Source: an uncultured Pelagibacteraceae bacterium
GTDB taxonomy: Bacteria > Pseudomonadota > Alphaproteobacteria > Pelagibacterales > Pelagibacteraceae
Assembly: GCA_902573235.1 (NCBI GenBank)
Contig: CACGIZ010000001.1
Span: forward strand, 119,399 to 183,398
Length of the DNA: 64,000 nt
Direction of reading: 5' to 3'
Numbering within the stretch: position 1 is the first letter of the stretch; every line of letters starts with the position of its first letter. Below the pieces are notes generated by a model. The model was not told the origin of the DNA, ran no database searches, and was given only the letters and a program-made list of their open reading frames with translations. This document shows, piece by piece, positions 1-10,329 of this stretch. The translations under genes and the position numbers were made by a program.

Positions 1-712
1 TCTTACTAGCTGAATCTTTTTTTATTAAAAACATCAATATTGTGAATGCTCCAAAAGAAACAAGAAAAATTTGATGACTCATTGCTATTATAAAAGTTTT
101 TGTAAATTCAATATAAGGTTTAGCAAAAAAAATAATCACTAAAACATGAAATAAAAAACCACCTAAAGCCTGATAAAAATTGTTTACTGAAAGAGATAAA
201 TTATTACTTATTTTTTTCTGCCAAATTGTAGATAAAGTTATTGCTAGTAAAGCGATGATCGTTGCTATCAATCCTAATTGAGGAATTTCTTTACCTACAT
301 CTATTCCTAAGACTATAGTAGCTCCAAAAAATCCAAGTAAAACACCTACCCATTGTTTTGATGTAACTTTTTCTCCCAACAAAGGAACAGCTAAAATATT
401 AGTCAAAATAGGCTGAAGTGTAACAATCAAAGCAGCAATACTAGTAGGCATTCCTATAGATATTGAATAAAAGACGCCACCCAAGTAAAAGCCATGAAAA
501 AAAACTCCACTAATTATAGATTCAAATATATTTTTTTTATTTACAAAAATTGATTGTTTTTGAAATATAGAAAAGAAATAAAAACCTATAGCCACAAAAA
601 AAAATCTAAAAGCTAGTGCTGCAAATGGATCACTATTATCTACAATAGGTTTTGTAGTTATGAAAGCTGATGACCAAAGTAATATAAATAGGAAAGGAAA
701 TATTCTGACCAT
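1..712 (-). CDS. EamA/DMT-family permease (3' end outside window)
   Basis: Reverse-strand reading from the ATG at 712: MVRIFPFLFILLWSSAFITTKPIVDNSDPFAALAFRFFF..., multi-TM; no stop before position 1. Not in the ORF track. Confidence 0.8.
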   Translation of the reverse strand, partial: MVRIFPFLFILLWSSAFITTKPIVDNSDPFAALAFRFFFVAIGFYFFSIFQKQSIFVNKKNIFESIISGVFFHGFYLGGVFYSISIGMPTSIAALIVTLQPILTNILAVPLLGEKVTSKQWVGVLLGFFGATIVLGIDVGKEIPQLGLIATIIALLAITLSTIWQKKISNNLSLSVNNFYQALGGFLFHVLVIIFFAKPYIEFTKTFIIAMSHQIFLVSFGAFTILMFLIKKDSASK

Positions 713-841
713 TTCAGGTTTTATAAAGTATTTATGCTTACATTAGATTATTTAATTTAGTTAAATTTACTTGTGAAAATTAGCCTTTTTAATTCTACCT
801 TGAGTTGTAATTTAAAATGTATAAGGTTCTGTTAAGTTTGT

Positions 842-1162
842 ATGAATAAAAAAATATTTATTAGTTTATCTATTTTATGCTTTCTTGGAGCTTGTGGAGC
901 ACCGACTGCAATGCTCGGTCCTGCCTATACACTTACTTCTACTGGAAATGTAACTCAAGCTGGATTGTCATATGGGTCTAATCATTTGATAACAAGCTAC
1001 ACTGGAAAAACTCCCATTGAAAATTTGGAGGAAATTACGTCTAAAAATATACCTAAAAAGAATAACATTCAAAAACAAACACTAGAAAGTGAAGATTTTT
1101 ATCAATTAGTCAAAAATAAAATCGAGAAATCTAGAGGTAGAATTAAATTATCTAATCAATAA
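842..1162 (+). CDS. putative small lipoprotein, unknown function
   Basis: Signal peptide with lipobox-like LGAC (SLSILCFLGACG). Confidence 0.65.
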   Translation: MNKKIFISLSILCFLGACGAPTAMLGPAYTLTSTGNVTQAGLSYGSNHLITSYTGKTPIENLEEITSKNIPKKNNIQKQTLESEDFYQLVKNKIEKSRGRIKLSNQ

Positions 1163-1589
1163 TATTTAATAAAATTAAATTTAATTGTTTAGTTTCCTTA
1201 CACCATAGTTCGTAACTTTCACACATTCTCCATAAATGGTCAAATGCACGTTGTGAAATTTCAAGTGGAAAGTGACTCTTTGCATAGTACAATTCAGGAA
1301 ATTGTATTAATTGTTTTACTGTTAAGTCTTTTTGAATATGAAGTAATCTAATAGTTTCTTCAGGGACTTTTTTTTTTGTTTTTTGATCAATAAAATTATT
1401 TTTTTCTAATTTTTTTAATAATTCGTCATGAAACTTACCACTTCCAATTTTTTTATAGATGTCGCTTCCAATAAAAGCTTCTATTGCATTAATATTTGAA
1501 AAATCAGAATTTGTTTTTTTTAGTCTATAAACTTCAGAGTAAATTAATTCTGCAACCAATAATATATATGGTTTTTCTTTAGACGACAT
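1152..1589 (-). CDS. conserved hypothetical protein
   Basis: 145-aa ORF overlapping the upstream racemase-like gene start (operon-like). Confidence 0.6.
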   Translation of the reverse strand: MSSKEKPYILLVAELIYSEVYRLKKTNSDFSNINAIEAFIGSDIYKKIGSGKFHDELLKKLEKNNFIDQKTKKKVPEETIRLLHIQKDLTVKQLIQFPELYYAKSHFPLEISQRAFDHLWRMCESYELWCKETKQLNLILLNIID

Positions 1590-2337
1590 TTGTCTGTTTG
1601 TATTTTTTCATCGCGGTGTTAGCCAAAATTAAATTTGGATCTAAAAATATCTTTGAAGATTTGATTGTTTTGAACGATTGAAATGCAAAAATTGCAATTG
1701 GTAATTCAGTACAACCAAGAATGATTCTTTTACATTTTTTTTTAATTAAAAAATTAATAGCAGGTTTAATTACTTTATTTGCTAATTTTACATTTCCCAT
1801 TTTGACAAGCTTAATCGCTTTATTTACAGAGTTATTTTGAATTGACTTACTAGGGAAAATTAGATTAAAATTTTTATCAAAGAATTTATTATACACACCT
1901 GTCTTTAAAGTTCCTTCGGTTGCAAGTAATCCAATTGATGAATTTTTTTTACATTTCTTTTTTGTGTGAATAAAAACTTCTTTAGGCATATTAACTATTG
2001 GTAATTTAATTTTTTTTTGTAAATCATCATACCAATAATGGGCAGTATTACATGGGATAACTATAAATTTACATTTACTTTTTTTTAATACATTGCATCC
2101 ATTTATTAAACTTTTAAGAACTGACGAATATCTTTTTTTACTTTTTTTACTATTAATTTTTTTTGATAAATTTCCTGTCTGAATACCTATAGACTCAGGC
2201 CTACCTGGAATATTTGATTTATTGTAAAGAAGAAATAAAGGATAATCTTGATCAATTTTACCTCTGTATAAAATTGCGAGTTTATTGCAGAAATCAAGAC
2301 CAGCTTGGGTCCCCATACCACCTAAAATACCAATCAT
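1579..2337 (-). CDS. aspartate/glutamate racemase family protein
   Basis: MIGILGGMGTQAGLDF N-terminus, PCNTAHYW and GCTELP active-site Cys motifs. Confidence 0.85.
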   Translation of the reverse strand: MIGILGGMGTQAGLDFCNKLAILYRGKIDQDYPLFLLYNKSNIPGRPESIGIQTGNLSKKINSKKSKKRYSSVLKSLINGCNVLKKSKCKFIVIPCNTAHYWYDDLQKKIKLPIVNMPKEVFIHTKKKCKKNSSIGLLATEGTLKTGVYNKFFDKNFNLIFPSKSIQNNSVNKAIKLVKMGNVKLANKVIKPAINFLIKKKCKRIILGCTELPIAIFAFQSFKTIKSSKIFLDPNLILANTAMKKYKQTNVV

Positions 2338-2441
2338 ACTTTGTTATATCTTCTTACAAAAGAATAAATCATTGGCTATAAAAATAAATTAATACTTATT
2401 AATTATTAAAATAATTTATAGCCAATAAAATATTATGAAAA

Positions 2442-2648
2442 TTATGCAGTTTTTAAGTTAACTGCTGAAGGACCTTTAGGACCGTCTTCAACATCGAAAG
2501 TCAAAGCTTGACCCTCATCTAAACCGTTCATACCAGCATTTCTTACAGCTGAAACATGTACAAACACATCTTTTTCTTTGTCATCTCTTTCAATAAAACC
2601 AAAACCTTTGGTTGGATTGAACCATTTCACTTTTCCTTGTAGACTCAT
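2442..2648 (-). CDS. cold-shock domain protein (CspA family)
   Basis: [16 protein letters not shown] ... [12 protein letters not shown] motifs. Confidence 0.95.
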   Translation of the reverse strand: MSLQGKVKWFNPTKGFGFIERDDKEKDVFVHVSAVRNAGMNGLDEGQALTFDVEDGPKGPSAVNLKTA

Positions 2649-2762
2649 ATTTTTTTCTTCTTATGTTATATTAATTAATTACTTATAATTAAGTAAACCG
2701 TACTTCTTTAGAATTTATTAGCTTTTGTCAACTAAATATATGAATTTGGTTAATTTTTAGTT

Positions 2763-3230
2763 CTAATCGTTGTTTAGTTGTTTTGTCAAATAAATAGAGT
2801 TTACATCTTTTTTATAGTGTGCAAATGGCTCACATGGCTCAAAATTACACTTTTTAAATAGCTTTCTTGCTGGATCAAAAAATTTGCCAGCTCCAGTCTC
2901 TAGACTTATTCTTTTAATATTAAGCTTTTTTGCTTCATCAATTAAATGCTCAATAACTTTAATGCCATTTCCTTTATTCCTATATTTATCATGTATTCTT
3001 ATTGATTTAAATTCACCATGTTCTTTATCTAAAAACTTAAGTGCACCACAACCAAATAATTCTTTATCTTTCCACAAACTCCAGAATTTTATAGATGGAA
3101 CTTTAAGTCCAGGGATATCTAAAACATGAGCACTTCCTTCAGGCGAAGCAGCTTTTAATTCAACAAAATGCTTAGTAAGAAGTTCATTTACTTCTGGGTG
3201 ATCAAAATTTCCTTCGATAGATTCGAGCAT
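2763..3230 (-). CDS. GNAT-family N-acetyltransferase
   Basis: IHDKYRNKGNGIKVIEHLIDEAKKLNIKRISLETG acetyl-CoA binding pattern. Confidence 0.85.
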   Translation of the reverse strand: MLESIEGNFDHPEVNELLTKHFVELKAASPEGSAHVLDIPGLKVPSIKFWSLWKDKELFGCGALKFLDKEHGEFKSIRIHDKYRNKGNGIKVIEHLIDEAKKLNIKRISLETGAGKFFDPARKLFKKCNFEPCEPFAHYKKDVNSIYLTKQLNND

Positions 3231-4277
3231 TTAGATTATTGTCGTTATATGTCCCATTTTTCTTTTATCTTTAATTTCTTTTTTAAGATAATCAAAAAAA
3301 AATTGATTTTCATTTAATTTTATATTTTGTCTATATGGTGTAATTTGATTTCCAATTAAATTTTCCATTTTTGCATTATGAAGTTTTTTCAAAGGAATTT
3401 TTTCCATCGAACAAACGGCTCTGACATGATTCTCAAATTGACTTATGTTGTATGCATTAATCGTAAGATGACCAGAATTATGAACTCTTGGAGCAATTTC
3501 ATTAACGTATAAATTTTCATTTCTATCAATAAAAAATTCTACACAAAGTGTTCCAACATACTTTAATTCCTCAGCGATTCGAGTAGCCCATTCTGTTGAT
3601 TGATCTAATATCTTTTTATTAATTTCAGCTGGTATTAAAGAGTTCTTAAGTATTTGATCTTGATGTGTATTCTCAATTGGCTCATATACCTCAAAATTAT
3701 TTATTCCAAATCTAGTTACTATTACTGATATTTCTTTTTTAAGTTTAACCAATTTTTCAAGAATATATTCTTTTGAAAAATCAATATTCATAGAATTTAC
3801 ATCTTTTATATCTTTAATTGGATATTGACCTTTTCCATCATAGCCCATAGTTGTTGTTTTCAAAATTCCTGGAAGAAAGTCTCCTAAAGTTTCAAGATCA
3901 TCTTTCTTTTCTATTGAAACATATCTGGTTGTTCTAATATTAAGTTTATTAACAAAGTCTTTTTCAGCTAATCTATGTTGTATTAAACGATTGATTGATG
4001 GTTTTGGTAAAACAGGTTTAAATTTATTCATTTCATTTAAAGTTTCAAAAGGAATATTTTCAAACTCAAAAGTTATCACATCAACTTTTTGAATAAATTC
4101 TTGGATTTTTTGTTTATCATCATATTTTCCATGTATGAAATAATCGCAAAAATTTTGAGCAGGTGCATCAATGTCATCACAAAAAACAGTTGTATTTATA
4201 TTTAACTTTTTTGCAGCAGTGGCTAAAAGACTACCTAATTGACCACCTCCAATAATACCTAAATTCTTTACTGTCAT
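3231..4277 (-). CDS. purK: 5-(carboxyamino)imidazole ribonucleotide synthase
   Basis: GIIGGGQLGSLL N-terminus, ATP-grasp domain, adjacent to purE. Confidence 0.93.
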   Translation of the reverse strand: MTVKNLGIIGGGQLGSLLATAAKKLNINTTVFCDDIDAPAQNFCDYFIHGKYDDKQKIQEFIQKVDVITFEFENIPFETLNEMNKFKPVLPKPSINRLIQHRLAEKDFVNKLNIRTTRYVSIEKKDDLETLGDFLPGILKTTTMGYDGKGQYPIKDIKDVNSMNIDFSKEYILEKLVKLKKEISVIVTRFGINNFEVYEPIENTHQDQILKNSLIPAEINKKILDQSTEWATRIAEELKYVGTLCVEFFIDRNENLYVNEIAPRVHNSGHLTINAYNISQFENHVRAVCSMEKIPLKKLHNAKMENLIGNQITPYRQNIKLNENQFFFDYLKKEIKDKRKMGHITTII

Positions 4278-4282
4278 TTTTT

Positions 4283-4786
4283 TTATTTAGGTCTTTTTTT
4301 TACAGATTTTGTTTGAGTAGATCGCCAATTATTTAATTTTTTTTTTACACCTGAGTCATAATTGGCAATAATAGCAGATGCTAATAGAGCAGCATTTATA
4401 GCTCCATCTTCTCCAATTGCTAATGTTCCAACAGGAATACCTTTAGGCATTTGTGCTATTGATAGCAAACTGTCTAGACCTTTAAGTTTTTTACTTTCTA
4501 TTGGCACTCCCAAAACTGGTAAATGCGTAATTGCTGCAATCATGCCAGGGAGATGTGCCGAACCCCCTGCACCAGCAATAATTACTTTAAAATTGTTTTT
4601 TTCTGCTTTGCTGGCAAATTCATACATTCTTTTTGGAGTTCGATGGGCTGAAAGTATTCTAGTCTCAAACTTTATGCCCATTTTTTTTAGAATTTTTGTA
4701 GATAATTGCATCGTTTTATAGTCAGATTGACTACCCATAACTATTGCAACTTTAAAATTTTTATTTTTTTTCATGGATTTAAGCAT
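4283..4786 (-). CDS. purE: 5-(carboxyamino)imidazole ribonucleotide mutase
   Basis: [14 protein letters not shown]...ILSAHRTP...[12 protein letters not shown]. Confidence 0.95.
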   Translation of the reverse strand: MLKSMKKNKNFKVAIVMGSQSDYKTMQLSTKILKKMGIKFETRILSAHRTPKRMYEFASKAEKNNFKVIIAGAGGSAHLPGMIAAITHLPVLGVPIESKKLKGLDSLLSIAQMPKGIPVGTLAIGEDGAINAALLASAIIANYDSGVKKKLNNWRSTQTKSVKKRPK

Positions 4787-4874
4787 AATCTTTATTTCAA
4801 AATTAGATTAAAATTTCAATAAAATAAATAGTATTTAAAAAAACATGTTGGTATGATTTGAATTAATAATCAAA

Positions 4875-5840
4875 ATGAATTTTAAAATAGATAATCTTCA
4901 ATACTGCAATTGGTCTAGAAAAGTTTTTGAAATTAATCGTGAAGCTGGATTGGATGCAGTGCATGTTACAATAGTTTACCATGAAGATTTCGATGAATTA
5001 TTGATGGAAATCAAAAAATGGGAAAAACTTTTTAAAGATAATTCAGATTTAATTTTTTTAGGTAAAAATTTCCAAGACATTGATAAAGCAAATAAAGAAA
5101 ATAAAACAGCTATTTTTTTTGGTTTCCAGAATTGTTCTCCAATTGAAGATGATATTAATTTAGTTGAGAAAGTTCATGAACTTGGTTGTAGGTTTATGCA
5201 ATTAACTTATAACAATCAGTCTTTATTAGCTACCGGATGTTACGAAAAAGTTGATAGTGGGGTTACTAATTTTGGACGAGAAGTTATTAAAGAGATGAAC
5301 AGAGTCGGAGTTGTTATTGACATGTCTCATTCAGCTGAAAAAAGTACATTTGATGCCATTGATATAAGTGAAAAACCTATAGCAATTACGCATGCCAATC
5401 CATCATTTTGGCATGCTGCAAAAAGAAATAAATCCTCTGAACTATTAAAAACTTTAAGTGATAGTGGAGGCATTCTAGGATTATCACTTTATCCACACCA
5501 TTTAAAAAATAATACGAATTGTTCTATAGATAGTTTTTGTGAAATGGTTGCAAAAACCGCAGAAATTATGAATGTAGATAACATTGGAATCGGTTCAGAT
5601 CTTTGCTTAAATCAACCTGATGAAGTTGTTGATTGGATGAGAAACGGCACGTGGTCAAAAAATAAAAACTATGGAGAGGGCTCAAAAAATAAAGCTGGTT
5701 TCCCAGAGCAACCAAATTGGTTTAAAGATGCCAGAGGATTTAAAAATTTAGAAAAAGGATTTAAAAAAGTTGGTTTTTCAGACAATGAGACCAATGGAAT
5801 ACTTGGAAACAATTGGTATAATTTTTATAAAAATATATAA
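4875..5840 (+). CDS. membrane dipeptidase-like (peptidase M19 family)
   Basis: GFQNCSPIEDD, VVIDMSHSAEKSTFDAIDISEKPIAITHAN, IGIGSDL metal-site motifs. Confidence 0.85.
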   Translation: MNFKIDNLQYCNWSRKVFEINREAGLDAVHVTIVYHEDFDELLMEIKKWEKLFKDNSDLIFLGKNFQDIDKANKENKTAIFFGFQNCSPIEDDINLVEKVHELGCRFMQLTYNNQSLLATGCYEKVDSGVTNFGREVIKEMNRVGVVIDMSHSAEKSTFDAIDISEKPIAITHANPSFWHAAKRNKSSELLKTLSDSGGILGLSLYPHHLKNNTNCSIDSFCEMVAKTAEIMNVDNIGIGSDLCLNQPDEVVDWMRNGTWSKNKNYGEGSKNKAGFPEQPNWFKDARGFKNLEKGFKKVGFSDNETNGILGNNWYNFYKNI

Positions 5841-5842
5841 CT

Positions 5843-7498
5843 ATGAACATAAAATTAAGAGATCCAAACATAATAATGAAACTCTCAAGACTTGGGTCAT
5901 TTCATCAATCTAAATTATCTTTTCTAAGAAGTTTTTTAAATGAGTTTAAAGATTGGGATTATAATAGAGACTTATTTGATCTTAATAAAAAAGGGTACGG
6001 TACTGCAGTATATTCTTTTAAAAAAAAAAACAGAGTTTACTCATTAATTTGTTTTGCAAATAAAATTAACGATCATGAAAGATCTGATAGAGTGATTGCA
6101 ACTAAGTGGGATGCAGCATTCACGCTTCATGATGGTATACCAAAAAAAAAAGATATTGAAAGATTAAGAAATGAAGTTCCAAAACAAGAAGTTGGAAGAC
6201 TGTCTTATAAGGAATTAACTTTATCCAGAGCTAATAAATCTGTTAGAATTTTTGAGCACGTTGTTCAAAGTTTAAGTAATGGTGTTCAACCAAATTTGAA
6301 TTTACTAGATAAAGTTGGATACCTTTATAGAACAACTGCAGTTTATGGGTCAGGTAAATTTGGTCTAGCAGATCGTTTTAGAATTAAGAATAGAGAGGAA
6401 ATTAATGGACCTTTTAGGTTAGAAATGATGTTAGTTTATTTAGTCAGACAGTTTACTTTTGATCAAGTTAATCATGTTGCCAAAAATAGAAATCCAAAAA
6501 AAGCTATTAAATTAGATCCACACATTTGTAAAAATCTTGGAATAGGAAATTCAACAGGTTTAGGTATGGCCCCATTTATAGTTAACCATCCAACATTATT
6601 GAATAATTGGATATTTTGTAGAGAAACTGCTTTAAAAAAAATAAGAGAATTAAAAAAGGTTGATAAAAAAGATAGTAATTTATTTAAAAATTGTGTGAGA
6701 AACTCCATTAAAAATATTACTAGTTGGAACACTGATAGTGAATATCAACTTCAGAAAATTAATCTTTTATTGCACGATGTTAGAAAATTTTTGACCTTTC
6801 TAGAAAAAAAATTTGATTTTCAAAAAGATTATCCATTTAATGAACTTTATCTTTGGTTGGAAAAGGAAACTTGTGATGAATGTATAGAATATATTGTGTC
6901 TATTATGTTAGAGCCATTTGATGAAATAGTACAACCACTTGTAAAAAAAATGAGCTCAGACGAGGAAAAATATTTTAACATTCCAACAGATCGTACAACT
7001 AAAGATTTATTGAGCATTATAGAAAAAAAATATTCAAATATTTTGACAATAAATTTTAAAAAAAAAGAAAATCAAAAAAAATTTTGGTTTATTTCAAAAA
7101 ATAAAGAGGAACCTAGATTTGCGGATCGTTTTGAAGAGCAAGGTTCTGAATTGGAACAGCCTCTTGCAATAGCAAGAGACATAAAAAAATTGCATGAAAA
7201 GTTATTATCATTAAGAAAATCATTAACAATAAATGAATTTTTAATCGATAATTCTGATTTGAGACATGTTATAAGAAGAGCTTTTATAGTAGAAAAATTT
7301 CCATACTCTGAAATTCAAGATAATACTATTGGTGAAAACACAATCCCAATTGATATGTTGAGATTAAAGTTATCTTTTTTTGGAGCTTTAAAATTTGATC
7401 CAAAATCTGATAAATGGCTTCGCATTTGTATGTTTCAAGGCGCACCACTTCCCAATGAACTAAAAAATTTTGATGATCAATGGGTTTATAAATCTTAA
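5843..7498 (+). CDS. conserved protein of unknown function
   Basis: 551-aa intact ORF immediately after the dipeptidase gene; no domain recognised by eye. Confidence 0.75.
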   Translation: MNIKLRDPNIIMKLSRLGSFHQSKLSFLRSFLNEFKDWDYNRDLFDLNKKGYGTAVYSFKKKNRVYSLICFANKINDHERSDRVIATKWDAAFTLHDGIPKKKDIERLRNEVPKQEVGRLSYKELTLSRANKSVRIFEHVVQSLSNGVQPNLNLLDKVGYLYRTTAVYGSGKFGLADRFRIKNREEINGPFRLEMMLVYLVRQFTFDQVNHVAKNRNPKKAIKLDPHICKNLGIGNSTGLGMAPFIVNHPTLLNNWIFCRETALKKIRELKKVDKKDSNLFKNCVRNSIKNITSWNTDSEYQLQKINLLLHDVRKFLTFLEKKFDFQKDYPFNELYLWLEKETCDECIEYIVSIMLEPFDEIVQPLVKKMSSDEEKYFNIPTDRTTKDLLSIIEKKYSNILTINFKKKENQKKFWFISKNKEEPRFADRFEEQGSELEQPLAIARDIKKLHEKLLSLRKSLTINEFLIDNSDLRHVIRRAFIVEKFPYSEIQDNTIGENTIPIDMLRLKLSFFGALKFDPKSDKWLRICMFQGAPLPNELKNFDDQWVYKS

Positions 7499-7507
7499 AA
7501 ATAATTT

Positions 7508-8119
7508 ATGAAATCTTTAAGTGAAATAGAAACAACATCAAAAAGAGCCAGTAAAGCTATAGGGTTTTCTTGGGGCGTATCAGAAGAGGTAGCAAAGGGT
7601 ATAAGATTACTTGAGCTATTTGGTTTGCCAGGAATAAAAAATTTGAATCAATATTACAAGCTTATAAACAAAAAGAAATTTGATAATTTATCAGTTATCA
7701 ATAAAAATAATAAATCAAATAAATCTGCTTTATGCCCAATAAATTTAGGAATAAGTTTTTTAGATCAAATAAAAAAATTAGAGTCATTTAAAAAGATTAC
7801 TTTTAGCAATATAGCTTATCCAATACTTTTTATTCCTTTTTTAAGTAGAAGTTCGGAAATAATAGGAAAAAAAATATTATTTAAATTCGATAAAAATTTT
7901 TTTTTGTTTAATTTTGACGTGAATATCTTTTCTAATTTATCAAAAAAAAAATTTCCTCTAATAGCCAAAAAAATTGAAATAAGTATTTTAGATAATAAAG
8001 ACTCTTTTACAGAAAGAGAATGGAAAAATCTTTACAAACTATCTGAAAACACATTTGTAGAGGAGACAGAAAGTTTAAAAAAAAGTGCAGCTGGCGCAGG
8101 ATTGACTGATAATGACTAA
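7508..8119 (+). CDS. DUF3726-like protein
   Basis: N-terminus MKSLSEIETTSKRASKAIGFSWGVSEEVAKGIRLLELFGLPG resembles DUF3726. Confidence 0.65.
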   Translation: MKSLSEIETTSKRASKAIGFSWGVSEEVAKGIRLLELFGLPGIKNLNQYYKLINKKKFDNLSVINKNNKSNKSALCPINLGISFLDQIKKLESFKKITFSNIAYPILFIPFLSRSSEIIGKKILFKFDKNFFLFNFDVNIFSNLSKKKFPLIAKKIEISILDNKDSFTEREWKNLYKLSENTFVEETESLKKSAAGAGLTDND

Positions 8120-8273
8120 TGAAGAAGATATTAAAGAACAAGATTTAAAAGATTTAGATGATATTTGTGATGAATGTAAAGAAGAACACGAAAGTGTTAC
8201 ACAAAATCTAATTCTTACTGGGTTTAAAATTTGTAAATCTTGCAGAGTATCTAAAACTATATTTCCTATCTAG
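8112..8273 (+). CDS. 53-aa zinc-ribbon-like microprotein
   Basis: ATG at 8112 overlaps the 7508-8119 gene; MTNEEDIKEQDLKDLDDICDECKEEHESVTQNLILTGFKICKSCRVSKTIFPI with CDEC and CKSC. Confidence 0.7.
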   Translation: MTNEEDIKEQDLKDLDDICDECKEEHESVTQNLILTGFKICKSCRVSKTIFPI

Positions 8274-8812
8274 ATATGATTTATTGGCATGGCATTCATC
8301 CTACTCATCACAAAAGTAATAGATAAAAAAGCAATTATTAAAAAAGATAAAAATACAATTCCGAAAGATTTCAAATTTGATTTAAGATTTAAGATTTGTT
8401 TTGTAGACATTATTAATGCAGCGAAAATCCAAAATTGAGTTAAGAAAATAATTGGTATCATTAGCTCAGGAGTTACCGCAAAAAATCTTAATAAGCCTGG
8501 AGCATGTGCAAACCCAACTGCGGTTAGGACTTTTTTAAAGGATACTTTTGTTTGTTTGTCTGGAAATAACTTTACCCCTATTACAAAAATAAAAATTGCC
8601 CAAACAAACCAGGTTAAAATTGCTGTCAATCCCGACATAGCAACTGCAGTTTTTATCACAGTGTTAGCTGCAACCGCCCCAGCCATTCCATCAAGAATCA
8701 TGATCAAACCAGCAAAATAAATTGATGCCTCACCAAAATTTTTGTTATCGCTATATAAGGTTTTATCTAACTTAATAGATTTGAAAATTATATTTAAAAA
8801 TTCTCCAAACAT
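8270..8812 (-). CDS. Yip1-domain-like integral membrane protein
   Basis: Multi-TM 180 aa with Yip1-like architecture (FKKVLTAVGFAHAPGLLRF). Confidence 0.6.
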   Translation of the reverse strand: MFGEFLNIIFKSIKLDKTLYSDNKNFGEASIYFAGLIMILDGMAGAVAANTVIKTAVAMSGLTAILTWFVWAIFIFVIGVKLFPDKQTKVSFKKVLTAVGFAHAPGLLRFFAVTPELMIPIIFLTQFWIFAALIMSTKQILNLKSNLKSFGIVFLSFLIIAFLSITFVMSRMNAMPINHI

Positions 8813-8917
8813 TTATTTTTTTTTATTTTTTTGTTCTTTATAAGAAACAATTAATGGAAATATTATTAAAGCAATAGTTATTAGAATGCAAATTGCAATT
8901 AAAAAACTTTTTGTCAT
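8813..8917 (-). CDS. 34-aa single-TM microprotein
   Basis: MTKSFLIAICILITIALIIFPLIVSYKEQKNKKK; directly upstream of the Yip1-like gene. Confidence 0.4.
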   Translation of the reverse strand: MTKSFLIAICILITIALIIFPLIVSYKEQKNKKK

Positions 8918-8933
8918 ATAGTGGTTTTGGAAA

Positions 8934-8954
8934 AAAGGGGGCAGTGCCCCCTTT
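8934..8954 (-). terminator. Rho-independent terminator of the 8965-10329 gene
   Basis: AAAGGGGGC-act-GCCCCCTTTTTT read on minus strand; 9-bp perfect stem followed by T-run. Confidence 0.85.
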
Positions 8955-8964
8955 AATAAACTAT

Positions 8965-10329
8965 TTAACCTTTTGAAACTTCCCTAGTGTTTGCGTTGAA
9001 AGACTCTTTAAAAGGTATATCAACTACAACAGCATCAACAGGTTTGCCAGGTGTTTCCGAATATTTTTCTGGTAAATGAACTTTAAATTTTGTTCCAACT
9101 TTTCCTTTTGGAAAACCATTAGAATTTAAAGTTCCATCAAAAGGCACGTATCCCATTGCAATATTAGTTTTCTTTTCCGGATGATACCAAGGTGATGTTA
9201 CAAAACCAACAGGATCTCCACCACTTTCATTCGATATCAGCCAAAAATCTGGAGCGTAATCATCAATAGGTTTTCCACCTAATTCCATTCCAACTAATTG
9301 TAGTTTATATGGTTTTTTTCCAGCTTTAATTTCTGCACCCATTTTTTCTAATGCAGCTTTCCCCACATAGTCATTGGTTTTTTTCCATTCACCTTTTCCT
9401 GATAAAGAGACTTGGTAACCTAAATTACACTGATAGGGATTGTGCTGTTGATCCATATCTTGACCCCAAGAAAGAATTCCAGCTTGAATTCTTCTATGAT
9501 GTGCTGGTGCAATAACCATTAGTTGATGCTTTTTTCCTACCTCTAGTACAGCATTCCACATTTCATCAGCATATAAAGTTGCATCTCTTAAGTATATTTC
9601 GTAACCAGCTTCACCCGAAAATCCTGACTGAGATATTACACAACTTCTTCCAGCAACTTTAACTTCTGCTAAACCATAAAAAGGCATGTTTTCTAAATCA
9701 ACTTGATCACCTAATAAATCTTTCATAAGTGCTTTTGATTTAGGTCCTTGAATTTGAACAGGACATGCATCAATTTCCTCTATGGTACAATTAAATCTTC
9801 CATCTGCATTAACACCCTGTAAGTACATTCCAATATCAGAGTCTGATAAAGAAAACCAAAATTCATCTTTTGAAATTCTTAATAGAATTGGATCATTTAA
9901 AACTCCACCATATGCGTTACATAAAATTACGTATCTGGCTCTCATTGGTGAAATCTTTGTTGCATCTCTTGTTATTACGTAATCAACAAATTTTTCAGCA
10001 TCTGGACCTTTAACTTGGATTTGTCTTTCAACAGCAACGTTCCACATTGTTACATGATTTACAATTGCATCATACTCAACCATTGCTCCACCATCTTCTG
10101 GTTTTACATATCCTCTTGGATGATAGATACGATTGTATACAGTCGCTCTCCAACAACCCGCTTGCATTGATAAATGCCAATAAGGTGATTTTCTTACCCT
10201 TGTTGAAATTAACATTTCAACTTTAGTTGGTCCACTTTGTCTTAAATTGTATGGTACTTTTCGATCTGATTGATCAACAGAAGTAACATGTTTTAGTTTA
10301 GTATAGTCAAATTCTTTAGACATAACCAT
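8965..10329 (-). CDS. GcvT-family aminomethyltransferase-like / putative THF-dependent demethylase
   Basis: GcvT-like fold sequence (MWNVAVERQIQVKGPDAEKFVDYVITRD, IQGPKSKALMKDLLGD, SGFSGEAGYEIYL); adjacent MetF-like gene. Confidence 0.8.
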   Translation of the reverse strand: MVMSKEFDYTKLKHVTSVDQSDRKVPYNLRQSGPTKVEMLISTRVRKSPYWHLSMQAGCWRATVYNRIYHPRGYVKPEDGGAMVEYDAIVNHVTMWNVAVERQIQVKGPDAEKFVDYVITRDATKISPMRARYVILCNAYGGVLNDPILLRISKDEFWFSLSDSDIGMYLQGVNADGRFNCTIEEIDACPVQIQGPKSKALMKDLLGDQVDLENMPFYGLAEVKVAGRSCVISQSGFSGEAGYEIYLRDATLYADEMWNAVLEVGKKHQLMVIAPAHHRRIQAGILSWGQDMDQQHNPYQCNLGYQVSLSGKGEWKKTNDYVGKAALEKMGAEIKAGKKPYKLQLVGMELGGKPIDDYAPDFWLISNESGGDPVGFVTSPWYHPEKKTNIAMGYVPFDGTLNSNGFPKGKVGTKFKVHLPEKYSETPGKPVDAVVVDIPFKESFNANTREVSKG

